Origin: an uncultured Granulosicoccaceae bacterium
GTDB taxonomy: Bacteria; Pseudomonadota; Gammaproteobacteria; Granulosicoccales; Granulosicoccaceae
Reading direction: 5' to 3'
DNA: 56,295 bases
NCBI GenBank assembly: GCA_938035945.1
Contig: CALHOU010000025.1
Location: 1-56,295 of the forward strand
The position numbers and the translations under genes were made by a program. Shown here piece after piece: positions 44,821 through 53,803 of the stretch. The notes under the pieces are model-generated. The model was not told the DNA's origin and ran no database searches. It saw only the letters and a program-made list of their open reading frames with translations. The stretch's first letter is position 1; each line of letters begins with the position of its first letter.

Positions 44821-44854
44821 AAACAGCCTTTGGCGGTATTTTCAGGCTGTTTTT
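44821..44854 (+). terminator. Intrinsic terminator of the catabolic operon
   Basis: AAACAGCCT (44821-44829) and AGGCTGTTT (44844-44852) form a perfect 9-bp stem with a 14-base loop. The right arm runs into a T tract of six (TTTTTT, counting the last stem bases). This is a standard Rho-independent terminator for plus-strand transcripts, 190 bases past the last operon gene. The region in between shows no convincing gene. Confidence 0.8.
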
Positions 44855-44884
44855 GCGTCACTGATTTAGAGCTGTAATTGCAAC

Positions 44885-45118
44885 ATGAACAAGCCAACAG
44901 ACTACCCAGTACAAGCTGATAAAAACAAAGCCAGCGATGACACTTCGTCTGCGGATATCACTTACGCCGTGTTACGCGATCGCGTGGCAGCGAAAAAGCC
45001 GGTAACCGATGAAATGATTCGGATTGCGCGCACCAAGCTTGAAACGGCGCATGCCTCTAACAAAGATCAATCCAAGTTTACACTTAGCCGCATTCGCGAT
45101 CGATTTAAACAGAGCTAA
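44885..45118 (+). CDS. Small hypothetical protein
   Basis: The 77-residue reading frame begins ATG just after the operon terminator. It is hydrophilic, with a charged helical C-terminal half (EMIRIARTKLETAHASNKDQ) and no signal or membrane segment. There is no clear ribosome site. I do not recognise the family. It is convergent with the esterase gene, 17 bases apart. Confidence 0.5.
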   Translation: MNKPTDYPVQADKNKASDDTSSADITYAVLRDRVAAKKPVTDEMIRIARTKLETAHASNKDQSKFTLSRIRDRFKQS

Positions 45119-45135
45119 TTCGGTTTGGCTGCGCG

Positions 45136-45735
45136 CTACTTAATCGCGCCAGCCTCAGTCAACATAGCCGCAATTGCTTTGGCCAGTTCGCGATAACCCT
45201 TCACGTTAAAGTGCACGCCGTCTGATTTCATTGCAGGCTTGCGTAACAAAGACGCCACCACTTTAGACTCGATAGGCAACCCATGTTTTTCAGCGAGTTC
45301 CTTATAAAGTTCGGCGGTATTTGAAAACAGTTGCTTTCGCGGCACGCCCACTAGCGCAACTTGTATGTTACGTCGTTTGGCCATGCCAATCATCTGATCA
45401 AGGTTTGCTTTGGTTTTATTCAAATCATGATTTCTGAGAATATCGTTACCACCTTCAAACAAAATCAACAGCGCTGGATTCTCTGCATTCAACACAGCGG
45501 GTAAGCGTTGCAAACCCTCTTCGGTTGTTTCGCCAGAAATGCCAGCGTTTATGACTTTGAATCCAGTGAGCTCAGAGAGTACGGCCGGATACGCGTATTC
45601 CGTGGTGACCCCTTTGCCGGCGGTGAGGCTGTCGCCGAAAGCGAGAATAACATCTCCAGAATTTAATGCACGCAGCGCAGAATCACCACACCCACTGAGC
45701 AGTAAAGAGATGGCGATCAGCCATACTTTCATCAT
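45136..45735 (-). CDS. GDSL/SGNH lipoprotein esterase (TesA-like)
   Basis: The 199-residue esterase starts at ATG 45735, with GGAGAACAAC just upstream. A lipoprotein signal with lipobox LLSGC leads to cysteine 16. The SGNH blocks are FGDSLTAG (catalytic Ser36), the Gly block GISGETTEEGL, FEGGNDIL (Asn) and SDGVHFNVKGY (Asp and His), all present. TesA-type enzymes are lysophospholipases or arylesterases of the periplasm. E. coli TesA is soluble, so anchoring by lipid is a difference. Divergent from the PqiA-like gene. Confidence 0.9.
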   Translation of the reverse strand: MMKVWLIAISLLLSGCGDSALRALNSGDVILAFGDSLTAGKGVTTEYAYPAVLSELTGFKVINAGISGETTEEGLQRLPAVLNAENPALLILFEGGNDILRNHDLNKTKANLDQMIGMAKRRNIQVALVGVPRKQLFSNTAELYKELAEKHGLPIESKVVASLLRKPAMKSDGVHFNVKGYRELAKAIAAMLTEAGAIK

Positions 45736-45756
45736 GTTGTTCTCCAAATTGCTATA

Positions 45757-45875
45757 ATGGATTCAACGAAAAAACCTGCAATAGTCCTTCCATCAAATTC
45801 TCAATACGTAAAATTCTTGGCTTCGCGCTGCTGTTATGTGCCTACGGACTCCTCGTCCCAGGCCTAACCCAGCCC
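45757..45875 (+). other. Probable out-of-frame N-terminus of the PqiA-like gene
   Basis: The downstream frame, read back from 45876, encodes a credible first membrane helix (KILGFALLLCAYGLLVPG) without any ATG, GTG or TTG. An ATG at 45757 opens MDSTKK in another frame and meets a run of six A residues at 45769-45774. One more A would join both frames into one protein. Either the sequence has an indel in the A-run, or expression relies on slippage or a rare start codon. Confidence 0.6.
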
Positions 45876-46433
45876 ATGTTAAGTGTGTCGGGCACTGTTG
45901 AAAAAACTAAACTGGTAGAGGTCGGGCAAGACATATTCAGAAACTATGAGGAAATACCTGGCATTGTCCGGGATTTGGTTGACCCGCTGATCGATAGCGT
46001 TGAAGTCAGAGGAACCGTACCGGCCTTCGATAAAACCAATAGCATTCTGAGTACGGCAAGCGAACTCTATAACAACAACCATGTACCGGTTGCGGCACTG
46101 ATTTTAATCTTCAGCGTTGGCATACCGCTACTTAAAGTTTTATTACTTATAGGCGCTCACTTACCGTTTCGTGAAATCATAAAACAACGCTTACTGTGGA
46201 TAAGCGCTGTATCGAGCAAATGGTCTATGGCTGATGTGTTTGTTGTGGCTATTTTTGTAGCGTATCTTGCCGCAAACGGCATACGCGAAAGCCGTGCGCT
46301 GGTTGATTTCAAATCTGACCTTGGCCCAGGCTTTTATTACTTCCTGGGCTACTGTGTGTTGTCGATCATCGCCACACAGTTTTTAACCGGCTCAGTTACC
46401 TGGAATAAAAAGCCGGTTGACGCTAAGTGGTAG
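45876..46433 (+). CDS. PqiA-like integral membrane protein (N-terminus uncertain)
   Basis: Read from the first ATG, 185 residues remain. Membrane helices lie in VAALILIFSVGIPLLKVLLLIGA, MADVFVVAIFVAYLA and FYYFLGYCVLSIIATQFLTG. The pattern IPLLKVLL and KWSMADVFVVA is typical of paraquat-inducible protein A (PqiA), an inner-membrane component that works with MCE proteins in lipid traffic; no MCE gene is nearby. The first helix of the family lies upstream in the same frame but without a standard start (see 45757-45875). Confidence 0.85.
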   Translation: MLSVSGTVEKTKLVEVGQDIFRNYEEIPGIVRDLVDPLIDSVEVRGTVPAFDKTNSILSTASELYNNNHVPVAALILIFSVGIPLLKVLLLIGAHLPFREIIKQRLLWISAVSSKWSMADVFVVAIFVAYLAANGIRESRALVDFKSDLGPGFYYFLGYCVLSIIATQFLTGSVTWNKKPVDAKW

Positions 46434-46598
46434 CGTAAATACGCCAACTAAAACCATTGCAGCGCATAACTGACCCATTCGCACTCGACTCCGCGTTTTG
46501 CAGAGCGCTTCACATTAAATCCATGACTCGATATTAACCTTTTCGACGTTTAACCCGAAATAGCAGTCAACTGCTGCGTCTACGGCCGATACAAGTAG

Positions 46599-47579
<981 letters not shown>

Positions 47580-47582
47580 CCC

Positions 47583-47627
47583 TAACCGGGGACGCCATAT
47601 ACGGGGACAGTTTACTTAATTGTCCCC
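47583..47627 (+). repeat. CCGGGGACAGTTTACTTA repeat with small hairpin
   Basis: Right after the first CAP gene stop comes ACCGGGGACGC, then ATACGGGGACAGTTTACTTAAT (in two parts) and TGTCCCC. GGGGACA at 47603-47609 pairs with TGTCCCC at 47621-47627 around an 11-base loop. It belongs to the same repeat family as copies at 31011 and 48458. It may double as a weak terminator. Confidence 0.75.
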
Positions 47628-47782
47628 CAGTTGAGTCTGCGGTGACTGGACAAGTTCATTTGATTGATTTCCAAGCTTTAATAAAAGCTCAAGCTAACTC
47701 ATCACGGATTACCCAAATTAGCCATCAATTACAAAATCCCACCGCCGATAACTGCGGTGTGTTTGTAAAATAAGGACTCGGT

Positions 47783-48436
47783 ATGTCGGCTGGTAAAAAG
47801 CAGCGAAACATTACTGTGTACAGCATTATAATTTCAAGCGCATTGCTCATCGCTTGCGGTAGTGGAGCAGGAGATGGCAATGCTTTGACCCCGCAGCCAG
47901 ATGCGGGTGAAGCGCTTGCCGCCCTACCCGAGGATACGATAGAGCCAATCCAATCACCACAAACACCCGTCCAGGCAGGCTCGCCACCTCCCAGTGCTAG
48001 CTGTAGAGCATCTGCCAGTACGATTCAAGACAGCACTTTGTTTTTAATTAACCAGGCGCGTGCCAGCGCACGTAATTGCGGCACTCAGTCTTTTGCTGCT
48101 ACGACACCATTGACATGGAATTCGTTGTTGCAAAGTGCTGCGCAAATTCATTCGAATGATATGGCACAGAACAACTTCTTTAGTCATACCGGAAGTGACG
48201 GCTCCAGTTCATCGCAACGCGCTACCAACCAAGGTTACGAATGGCGCACCGTTGGAGAAAATATTGCAGCCGGTCAACCGACGACCGAATCCGTCGTGCA
48301 AGCCTGGCTAGACAGCCCCGGGCATTGTGCAAATTTGATGAACCCCAATTTCAAAGACGTTGCAGTAACCTGTGTTGAGAACAACGGCTCCGACTTTCGG
48401 CAGTATTGGACAAATGCACTGGGCGCCGAATTCTAG
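47783..48436 (+). CDS. CAP-domain (SCP/PR1) lipoprotein, second paralogue
   Basis: The 217-residue lipoprotein has lipobox LLIAC (Cys25), a short linker and a CAP domain with [32 protein letters not shown] and [16 protein letters not shown]. The domain is nearly identical to that of the upstream gene, but this copy lacks the Pro-Glu stalk. Both start in the shared GGTATGTCGGCT context, which supports a tandem duplication. Its ribosome site is AAGGA. The same repeat follows it as follows the first copy. Confidence 0.9.
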   Translation: MSAGKKQRNITVYSIIISSALLIACGSGAGDGNALTPQPDAGEALAALPEDTIEPIQSPQTPVQAGSPPPSASCRASASTIQDSTLFLINQARASARNCGTQSFAATTPLTWNSLLQSAAQIHSNDMAQNNFFSHTGSDGSSSSQRATNQGYEWRTVGENIAAGQPTTESVVQAWLDSPGHCANLMNPNFKDVAVTCVENNGSDFRQYWTNALGAEF

Positions 48437-48457
48437 CCTCCCCCCATCCGGGCCCCA

Positions 48458-48564
48458 TATCCGGGGACAGTTTACTTAATGACTGCACTTTATCGACACC
48501 AACGCATAGACGCATATAAGTAAACTGTCCCCGGATAGGCGAATTAAGTAAACTGTCCCCGGAT
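48458..48564. repeat. Repeat cluster: inverted 21-bp pair plus third copy
   Basis: Copies of the repeat lie at 48458-48478 (forward), 48517-48537 (reverse) and 48545-48564 (reverse). The first two are perfect 21-bp inverted arms with 38 bases between. The third ends 19 bases before the LysE ATG. The arrangement resembles REP-type or RAYT-associated extragenic palindromes; no transposase is in the window. It lies between the second CAP gene and the LysE gene. Confidence 0.85.
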
Positions 48565-48583
48565 TGTTTTCTTGAGATGGCTC

Positions 48584-49177
48584 ATGCTCGCTTTTCTTGC
48601 TGCGGTGTTTTTTCTGTTGATCACGCCTGGGCCGGGGGTTTTGTCCACGGCAGGTGTGAGTGCGGCATTTGGGGCTAAGCCTGCTTATCGATATCTGACA
48701 GGTTTGTTTATCGGCACTAATCTGGTTGCGCTGGCGGTAGTGACGGGCGTTGCTGGGCTTATGTTGGCGCACCCGGTTATCCGGCCGGTGCTGCTATACG
48801 CATCCATTGCGTACCTGTTTTATCTGGCAGCGCGAATTGCGCTGGTGGGTTCAAAAATCGCGTTTATCGAAAAGCAAAGTCCACCGGGGCTTATCAATGG
48901 CATTGCGCTGCAAGCGATTAATCCGAAAGCTTACGTGGTCAACACCACACTGTTCACCGGATTCCCGTTTGCCAGTATGAGTTCAAGCACCGAGATCCTC
49001 TGGAAATTTGTGTTGGTAAATGCGATTTGGATTCCTATTCACCTATTGTGGCTAGCCGCAGGCATCAGCTTGAAACGCATGTCATTATCTGAGCCGGCAC
49101 AAAGACGCATCAACATCCTCATGGGAGCATCACTCTTGATGGTGGTCGTTTTAGCCGCAATTTACGGCGCCAACTAA
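48584..49177 (+). CDS. LysE/RhtB family amino-acid exporter
   Basis: The 197-residue inner-membrane exporter has the family start with AAVFFLLITPGPGVLSTAGV and about six helices, with the conserved ALQAINPKAYVV motif in the middle. It probably effluxes amino acids or related metabolites. ATG 48584 is preferred to a TTG twelve bases upstream. A repeat copy sits directly in its 5' leader, so its expression may be affected. Confidence 0.92.
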   Translation: MLAFLAAVFFLLITPGPGVLSTAGVSAAFGAKPAYRYLTGLFIGTNLVALAVVTGVAGLMLAHPVIRPVLLYASIAYLFYLAARIALVGSKIAFIEKQSPPGLINGIALQAINPKAYVVNTTLFTGFPFASMSSSTEILWKFVLVNAIWIPIHLLWLAAGISLKRMSLSEPAQRRINILMGASLLMVVVLAAIYGAN

Positions 49178-49251
49178 AACACACGGTTTCCACCACAGTA
49201 CGATTTTTACATCAGGACACAAATGCATGGCCGTTTTGCAAGCGTTTGACG

Positions 49252-49281
49252 TGGACAAGCCAACAACCGCGCCAGTATAGT
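49252..49281 (+). promoter_or_regulatory. Candidate sigma-70 promoter of the small lipoprotein
   Basis: TGGACA (49252-49257) and TATAGT (49276-49281) are separated by 18 bases, close to the sigma-70 pattern. The following gene starts at 49310 with AAGGAAATGAA before its ATG. The match is by eye only. Confidence 0.45.
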
Positions 49282-49309
49282 TGCGTCTTAAACCATACAA
49301 GGAAATGAA

Positions 49310-49792
49310 ATGCATAAGCTTGCGTTCACTGTATCTGTTGCCCTCATTGGCATCAGCGCATGCACCAACACTGATAACCCCCAGCTAGCCATGTGTCAGG
49401 CGGTCACTAAACAACTCACTGGTAATAGCGTATCCAGCTGGGATGCCGATACGAAAAACGATGCCGGCAACATGGTCAATGTGAAAGTTGACTACACCAA
49501 TTCCAGTGGCCAAGCAGGCTCTATGAAGTGTGCATTTAAGAAGCAAGGTGACGGCACTGTCGACACAGCCCCTACCACTGTTGTCATGAACAACCAGCCA
49601 GTGGATAGAAAAACACTGATAAAAGCCGGTACAGAAGCTTCGAAAGAATTGTTAGCTGGAACCTACAAAAATACAGTTAAGCAGTCAGCCATAGTCGCAG
49701 AACAAGCAAAAGAAGTTGCAGGTGATCTGGCAAACAAAGCGGCCGATGCAGCCGTTGAAGGTGCGAAAGCCCTGCAAGATCTGCAAAAGTAA
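49310..49792 (+). CDS. Small lipoprotein of unknown function
   Basis: The 160-residue protein has a lipoprotein signal with lipobox ISAC (about residue 18). A middle part with SSGQAGSMKCAFKKQGDG has two Cys that could pair, and the Ala/Lys-rich helical end (EQAKEVAGDLANKAADAAVE) may form a coiled helix. The helix pattern resembles Lpp-like or LEA-like stretches, but I do not recognise the family. A good ribosome site precedes the start. Two perfect hairpins follow. Confidence 0.75.
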   Translation: MHKLAFTVSVALIGISACTNTDNPQLAMCQAVTKQLTGNSVSSWDADTKNDAGNMVNVKVDYTNSSGQAGSMKCAFKKQGDGTVDTAPTTVVMNNQPVDRKTLIKAGTEASKELLAGTYKNTVKQSAIVAEQAKEVAGDLANKAADAAVEGAKALQDLQK

Positions 49793-49798
49793 AGTCCA

Positions 49799-49863
49799 GC
49801 GCGCAAGTCCCCATTGCGCGCCCAGTGAACAACCGATGGCATCTAGCACCCGGATGCCATCGG
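49799..49863. repeat. Two tandem perfect hairpins
   Basis: The first stem pairs GCGCGCAA (49799-49806) with TTGCGCGC (49814-49821), loop of seven. The second pairs CCGATGGCATC (49833-49843) with GATGCCATCGG (49853-49863), 11 bp and loop of nine. Neither has a T tract, so they are unlikely to be standard intrinsic terminators. They lie between the lipoprotein and the NUDIX gene and could be stabilising stems or processing sites. Confidence 0.8.
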
Positions 49864-49926
49864 ACTCATCTGCTGCAGTTACGCTACACTTGAGCTAATC
49901 AAGCCCAGCAAAGTGCGAAACAACCT

Positions 49927-50493
49927 GTGAGTGACTCCGACTCGAACCCTTGGAAAACACATTCCATTGAAGAACGCTACGACAATCCTTGGATAACGGT
50001 CACGCACCGTGAAGTCACGGCCCCCACAGGCAATGCTGGCATCTATGGATTAGTCCATTTTAAAAACACAGCGGTTGGCGTGGTGCCCATCGATGACGAT
50101 GGCAACACATGGTTGGTCGGCCAACATCGATACACGTTAAATCAATACATGTGGGAAATTCCTGAAGGCGGTGGCGCACCCGGTGAAGATAATCTTGATG
50201 TGGCCAAACGCGAATTACGAGAAGAAACCGGCATTAGCGCTACACAATGGACGCAACTTTTAGAACTTCACACGTCTAACTCAGTAACCGATGAATATGC
50301 AGTCGGCTTTGTCGCTCAAGGATTAAGCTTCGGCGACTGCGAACCCGACGACACAGAAAGTTTAGAGATAAAGAAAGTGCCCCTGCAAACCGCAATTGAC
50401 ATGGCAATGGACGGACGCATCACCGATGGCTTGGCAATGGCGTGCTTATTCAAAATCCAACTCTTGATCAACCGTGGCGATTTAGTACTTTAA
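49927..50493 (+). CDS. NUDIX hydrolase, ADP-ribose-pyrophosphatase-like
   Basis: The 188-residue protein begins with GTG. The NUDIX box reads GGGAPGEDNLDVAKREL then REETGI, a complete metal-binding motif with the REUxEE core. The N-terminal part with ERYDNPWITVTHREVTAPTG and GLVHFKNTAVGVVP fits ADP-ribose or nucleotide-sugar pyrophosphatases. It lies eight bases before the phosphoesterase gene, so the two may form an operon. Confidence 0.9.
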   Translation: MSDSDSNPWKTHSIEERYDNPWITVTHREVTAPTGNAGIYGLVHFKNTAVGVVPIDDDGNTWLVGQHRYTLNQYMWEIPEGGGAPGEDNLDVAKRELREETGISATQWTQLLELHTSNSVTDEYAVGFVAQGLSFGDCEPDDTESLEIKKVPLQTAIDMAMDGRITDGLAMACLFKIQLLINRGDLVL

Positions 50494-50500
50494 TAAAACC

Positions 50501-51553
50501 ATGAAACGATCTGCCCTGTTTTTCGTGATTGGTACAAGCGTATTGTTTGTATCCATATTTGCACCGTTTTTCACCCTACTCGCGTGGCTAACATCAAGCT
50601 CAGTCACAACGTTTTTAACCATAGCCGCCCTACTTAGCGTTCCTGCGTTCTACTCGTTTTGGTACACCTTAAATAATTCGAACAACATGAACATTCGCTG
50701 GCTATGGATGCAAGCCTTAGGTGCTGGCACCGTGCTGATGTCCTTGGTGATTGTGGGCTCATTACTCATTTTGTTTTTAAACCCAGTGCACGTCGGGATT
50801 ATTGTATTAATCGCCTGGATAGGCTTATCCGCATTTGCCATTTCACGCGCGATTAAAATCGCGCCTCGGCATTTACATTTCCACGCACCTCAATTGCCAA
50901 ACCCGCTTCGCGTTGTACAAATCAGCGACGTGCATATCGGTTCGCGCTCAGCGGCATTCTTGCAAAGGGTGGTAGATGATGTAAATCAACATAAGCCCAA
51001 CATCGTGGTTATCACAGGTGACTTACTCGATGCCTCAGCTGTGAGCACAGAAGACTTAGCAGCGCTGGCAAATTTAAACGCCCCGACTTACAAGTGCATT
51101 GGCAATCACGAACGCTACGTAGACTTAGACAAAGCACTGGCTTCGATCACAGCACACGGTGTAACCGTTTTAAGAGATGAAGTAGTCACTGAACAAGGGC
51201 TACAGATTATTGGCATTGATGACCGCGACAGGCCTGACACATTACCCGCAACGCTTAACGCTATGAGCTTGAATGAATCCTTGTATTCGATCTTGTTATA
51301 TCACCGACCGGACGGTTGGCAAGCGGCGCTGGATAGAAACATCCACCTAACTCTGGCAGGCCACACACACGCAGGACAAATGTTTCCGTTTGGTTTTTTA
51401 GTTAAACGCCAATACCCCAACATGGCAGGCTTGTTTACCGAACAAGGCAAATCGTTGTATGTGTCTATTGGCACAGGAACGTGGGGCCCTATATTTCGCT
51501 TAGGCACCCAGAATGAAATGACTGTGATCGACTTAAGCAATGAGCCTAAATAG
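50501..51553 (+). CDS. Membrane-anchored metallophosphoesterase (YkuE-like)
   Basis: The 350-residue protein has about four N-terminal membrane helices (to about residue 125), then a calcineurin-type phosphoesterase domain. The domain motifs are ISDVHIGS, ITGDLLDA, IGNHERY, ILLYHRPD and LAGHTHAGQMFP, giving the full two-metal site. The active site is probably on the side of the last helix, facing the periplasm or cytoplasm; which cannot be decided here. Substrate unknown. Confidence 0.9.
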   Translation: MKRSALFFVIGTSVLFVSIFAPFFTLLAWLTSSSVTTFLTIAALLSVPAFYSFWYTLNNSNNMNIRWLWMQALGAGTVLMSLVIVGSLLILFLNPVHVGIIVLIAWIGLSAFAISRAIKIAPRHLHFHAPQLPNPLRVVQISDVHIGSRSAAFLQRVVDDVNQHKPNIVVITGDLLDASAVSTEDLAALANLNAPTYKCIGNHERYVDLDKALASITAHGVTVLRDEVVTEQGLQIIGIDDRDRPDTLPATLNAMSLNESLYSILLYHRPDGWQAALDRNIHLTLAGHTHAGQMFPFGFLVKRQYPNMAGLFTEQGKSLYVSIGTGTWGPIFRLGTQNEMTVIDLSNEPK

Positions 51554-51554
51554 C

Positions 51555-51644
51555 TTAGTTGTCTTGCAACTTACCCACATAATGGTATTTATCCGAGAAA
51601 AGAAATAAGCGGTCTCTAGCTTTAATTTCTATCTTGTCGCCCAT
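51555..51644 (-). CDS. Possible micro-ORF or gene remnant
   Basis: A 29-residue frame starts MGDKIEIKARDRLFLFSDKY and ends VGKLQDN. Its frame is open further upstream to the TAG that immediately follows the stop of the O-antigen-ligase-like gene. The strand-like hydrophobic pattern looks protein-like, but no ribosome site is visible. It could be a short protein or the remains of a lost C-terminal domain. Confidence 0.3.
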   Translation of the reverse strand: MGDKIEIKARDRLFLFSDKYHYVGKLQDN

Positions 51645-51677
51645 TGTTAATGTTTCGCCAAAGCTTGGAGTTGTCTA

Positions 51678-53612
51678 TTAAGTTAAAGAAATATCAACCC
51701 ATTCATCGTCATCATCGTTGTCGTCGTCGAAATCTTTATCGTAACGGTCTTTATCCATGCCGGTATCATCATCCAGAAAATCAGTAATTGCCTGGTTGGC
51801 GTCCATGTCCACATTGGATTCATCGTGACTAAATTCTTCATACGGACGTATCACATTTGGCTCGTCCATTAAAACTTCGTCCAGGTCACTTGTTGAATAG
51901 TGACTGGTGTTGAAGTCATCATCATCTACGTTCGTTTCACTTTGCTCAAGCGACGTAGTATCGTCTTCAGGCAAATCACCCTTGAACATAACTTCACGCT
52001 GAACCTGCGCGCTTTGTTCAAGCGTATCGTCCGAATCAAACACCTCAACACGCGTTGTGTCTAAGGTGTGATCGCCACTTTCGGTTAAGTCGTACTCACC
52101 GAAATCGAAATTGTTCTCGTTGTCATAACCTAAGTCGATGTCCGTCTCATCATGCACGGATAACTGAGGCATTTGATTCGTTGAATCGATGGTACCGTTT
52201 TCAAGCGTGCTATCACCATAAGTTGCATGGGCACCAGCGGCAGCCATACCGCTCGCCGCTGCAATTTGCGCAGGTGTTTTTGGCTCAATCGGACGAAGCC
52301 ATGGTTTATCTGGCGGCACACCAGCATATCCATAGGCATTGCCCTGACCCATCGAATAAGCACCTTCCTCATCTTCATCCATCGCATCGACCGACACCAG
52401 ATTAATCTGGCGCAGCATACTGATAGGCAACGCGATAAAAAATATCCAGTACAGCTCACGATTGACCAGGAAACGCGCTTCACTAAAATTACTTATGAGG
52501 TATGCCACAACAAACGCAAGCACGAACAACACTCCCACTTGCTGGCGCTCATATTGGCAATAGAAGATTTCAATGAGCTGCTGCGCCACCATCAACAAAG
52601 CGATGCAAGACAAAGGCAAGCCAATTTCAGACGCAACTTGTAGAAAGCCATTGTGCGCGTGGTAAACCACCCAGGTAAAATCGGTCAGACTTTGCTGAAT
52701 CCACAAAGTGGCATCGTTAGGAAACCAGATCGAACCATAACCGTAGCCGGTCAATGGCTTATCCATAATCAGCTTCCAGGTTTGGCGCCACACCTCTCCT
52801 CGTCCAGTTAAATCACCCGATCGTCCAACGATTTCAGCAGTATCGATGTTTGAAAGTGCAAAGGCCACCAAACCTCCGAACAGTATGGCCATGACCGCCA
52901 TGCGAATAAACCCGAGCTGGAAGCGAAAGGCGATGTATAAATATAAAGACAAAGCGCCAGCGACTACCATGGCCACTAATGAGGTAGCCGATTCACTTTT
53001 AACAAGAACAAATAAAGAAATGATGGCAAACACATAACAAACGAGCTTTAAAAACAAACTCACTGTTGATGCACTGAGTGTGATGTATAACAACACCGCA
53101 ACCGATGCCCAAAACCCCAATGCGTTTTTAGAGTTAAGAATTCCGCTCCAAACAATCTTACCTTCGTACTCTTGCATGCCAACCGACGGCATGGCAATGG
53201 CTGCACCTAAGCTTGCGAACATGACCACACCAAGCACAACAGCGGTCACGCGTAGCGTGGTTAACAATGGAATCATGAAACCTAAATAGATGGCCAAGAC
53301 CGAACAACCCAACAAGTGCACAACGCGCTCGGCTGAAATCGCAGCATCTAATGACCACGACACCGATATGGTGGTACCGAGCAGCAGAATCACTAATAAA
53401 ATGCGGTAACGTGCTAACCAGGAAATCCAGTTGATTCCGTGCCCAAACATCAGCCCCATAAAAGCGGCCACATAGGTCAGTAGCCATAGCACGGCAATGC
53501 CGCTGTGCAGGCTCGGCGCGAAGTGCGTCATAAGCGTGTGCAGGGCGCTGGTGCCCAACACAATCGTGAGCACGAGCACACACAACGCGACAAAGGAACC
53601 GCGAGGTGCCAT
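51678..53612 (-). CDS. O-antigen ligase/polymerase-like membrane protein with acidic C-terminal tail
   Basis: From ATG 53612 the protein has 644 residues. Roughly the first 410 residues hold about ten to twelve helices, with the large periplasmic-type loop containing GYGYGSIWFP and YHAHNGFLQVASEIG, the signature of the Wzy_C/WaaL family that transfers or polymerises surface polysaccharide. The last 230 or so residues are soluble and very acidic, ending DDDNDDDDEWVDISLT, which is unusual for the family. A GTG at 53642 could extend it by ten residues. No strong ribosome site is visible at either. Confidence 0.85.
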   Translation of the reverse strand: MAPRGSFVALCVLVLTIVLGTSALHTLMTHFAPSLHSGIAVLWLLTYVAAFMGLMFGHGINWISWLARYRILLVILLLGTTISVSWSLDAAISAERVVHLLGCSVLAIYLGFMIPLLTTLRVTAVVLGVVMFASLGAAIAMPSVGMQEYEGKIVWSGILNSKNALGFWASVAVLLYITLSASTVSLFLKLVCYVFAIISLFVLVKSESATSLVAMVVAGALSLYLYIAFRFQLGFIRMAVMAILFGGLVAFALSNIDTAEIVGRSGDLTGRGEVWRQTWKLIMDKPLTGYGYGSIWFPNDATLWIQQSLTDFTWVVYHAHNGFLQVASEIGLPLSCIALLMVAQQLIEIFYCQYERQQVGVLFVLAFVVAYLISNFSEARFLVNRELYWIFFIALPISMLRQINLVSVDAMDEDEEGAYSMGQGNAYGYAGVPPDKPWLRPIEPKTPAQIAAASGMAAAGAHATYGDSTLENGTIDSTNQMPQLSVHDETDIDLGYDNENNFDFGEYDLTESGDHTLDTTRVEVFDSDDTLEQSAQVQREVMFKGDLPEDDTTSLEQSETNVDDDDFNTSHYSTSDLDEVLMDEPNVIRPYEEFSHDESNVDMDANQAITDFLDDDTGMDKDRYDKDFDDDNDDDDEWVDISLT

Positions 53613-53803
53613 GCTGGGTTGTGTGTAAGTTGCTACGCGCACAAACTATGGAAATGCCGGTTAAGGGCGGATTGAGCAGTCATTAAGTAATGATAGCTAA
53701 TGCGCTGTGCGCTTGCTGGCGAATGGTCGTAATTTAATGCAATATTTTGCTGAGCTTACCCATCATTAGCGGGATCAATAGCCAGACCAATGTGCGCGGA
53801 TTA

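Noticed and set aside
45753..45758. TATAAT sequence before the PqiA-like gene
   Set aside because: It matches a -10 box perfectly but has no -35 at the right distance and overlaps the ATG at 45757, so I do not call it a promoter.
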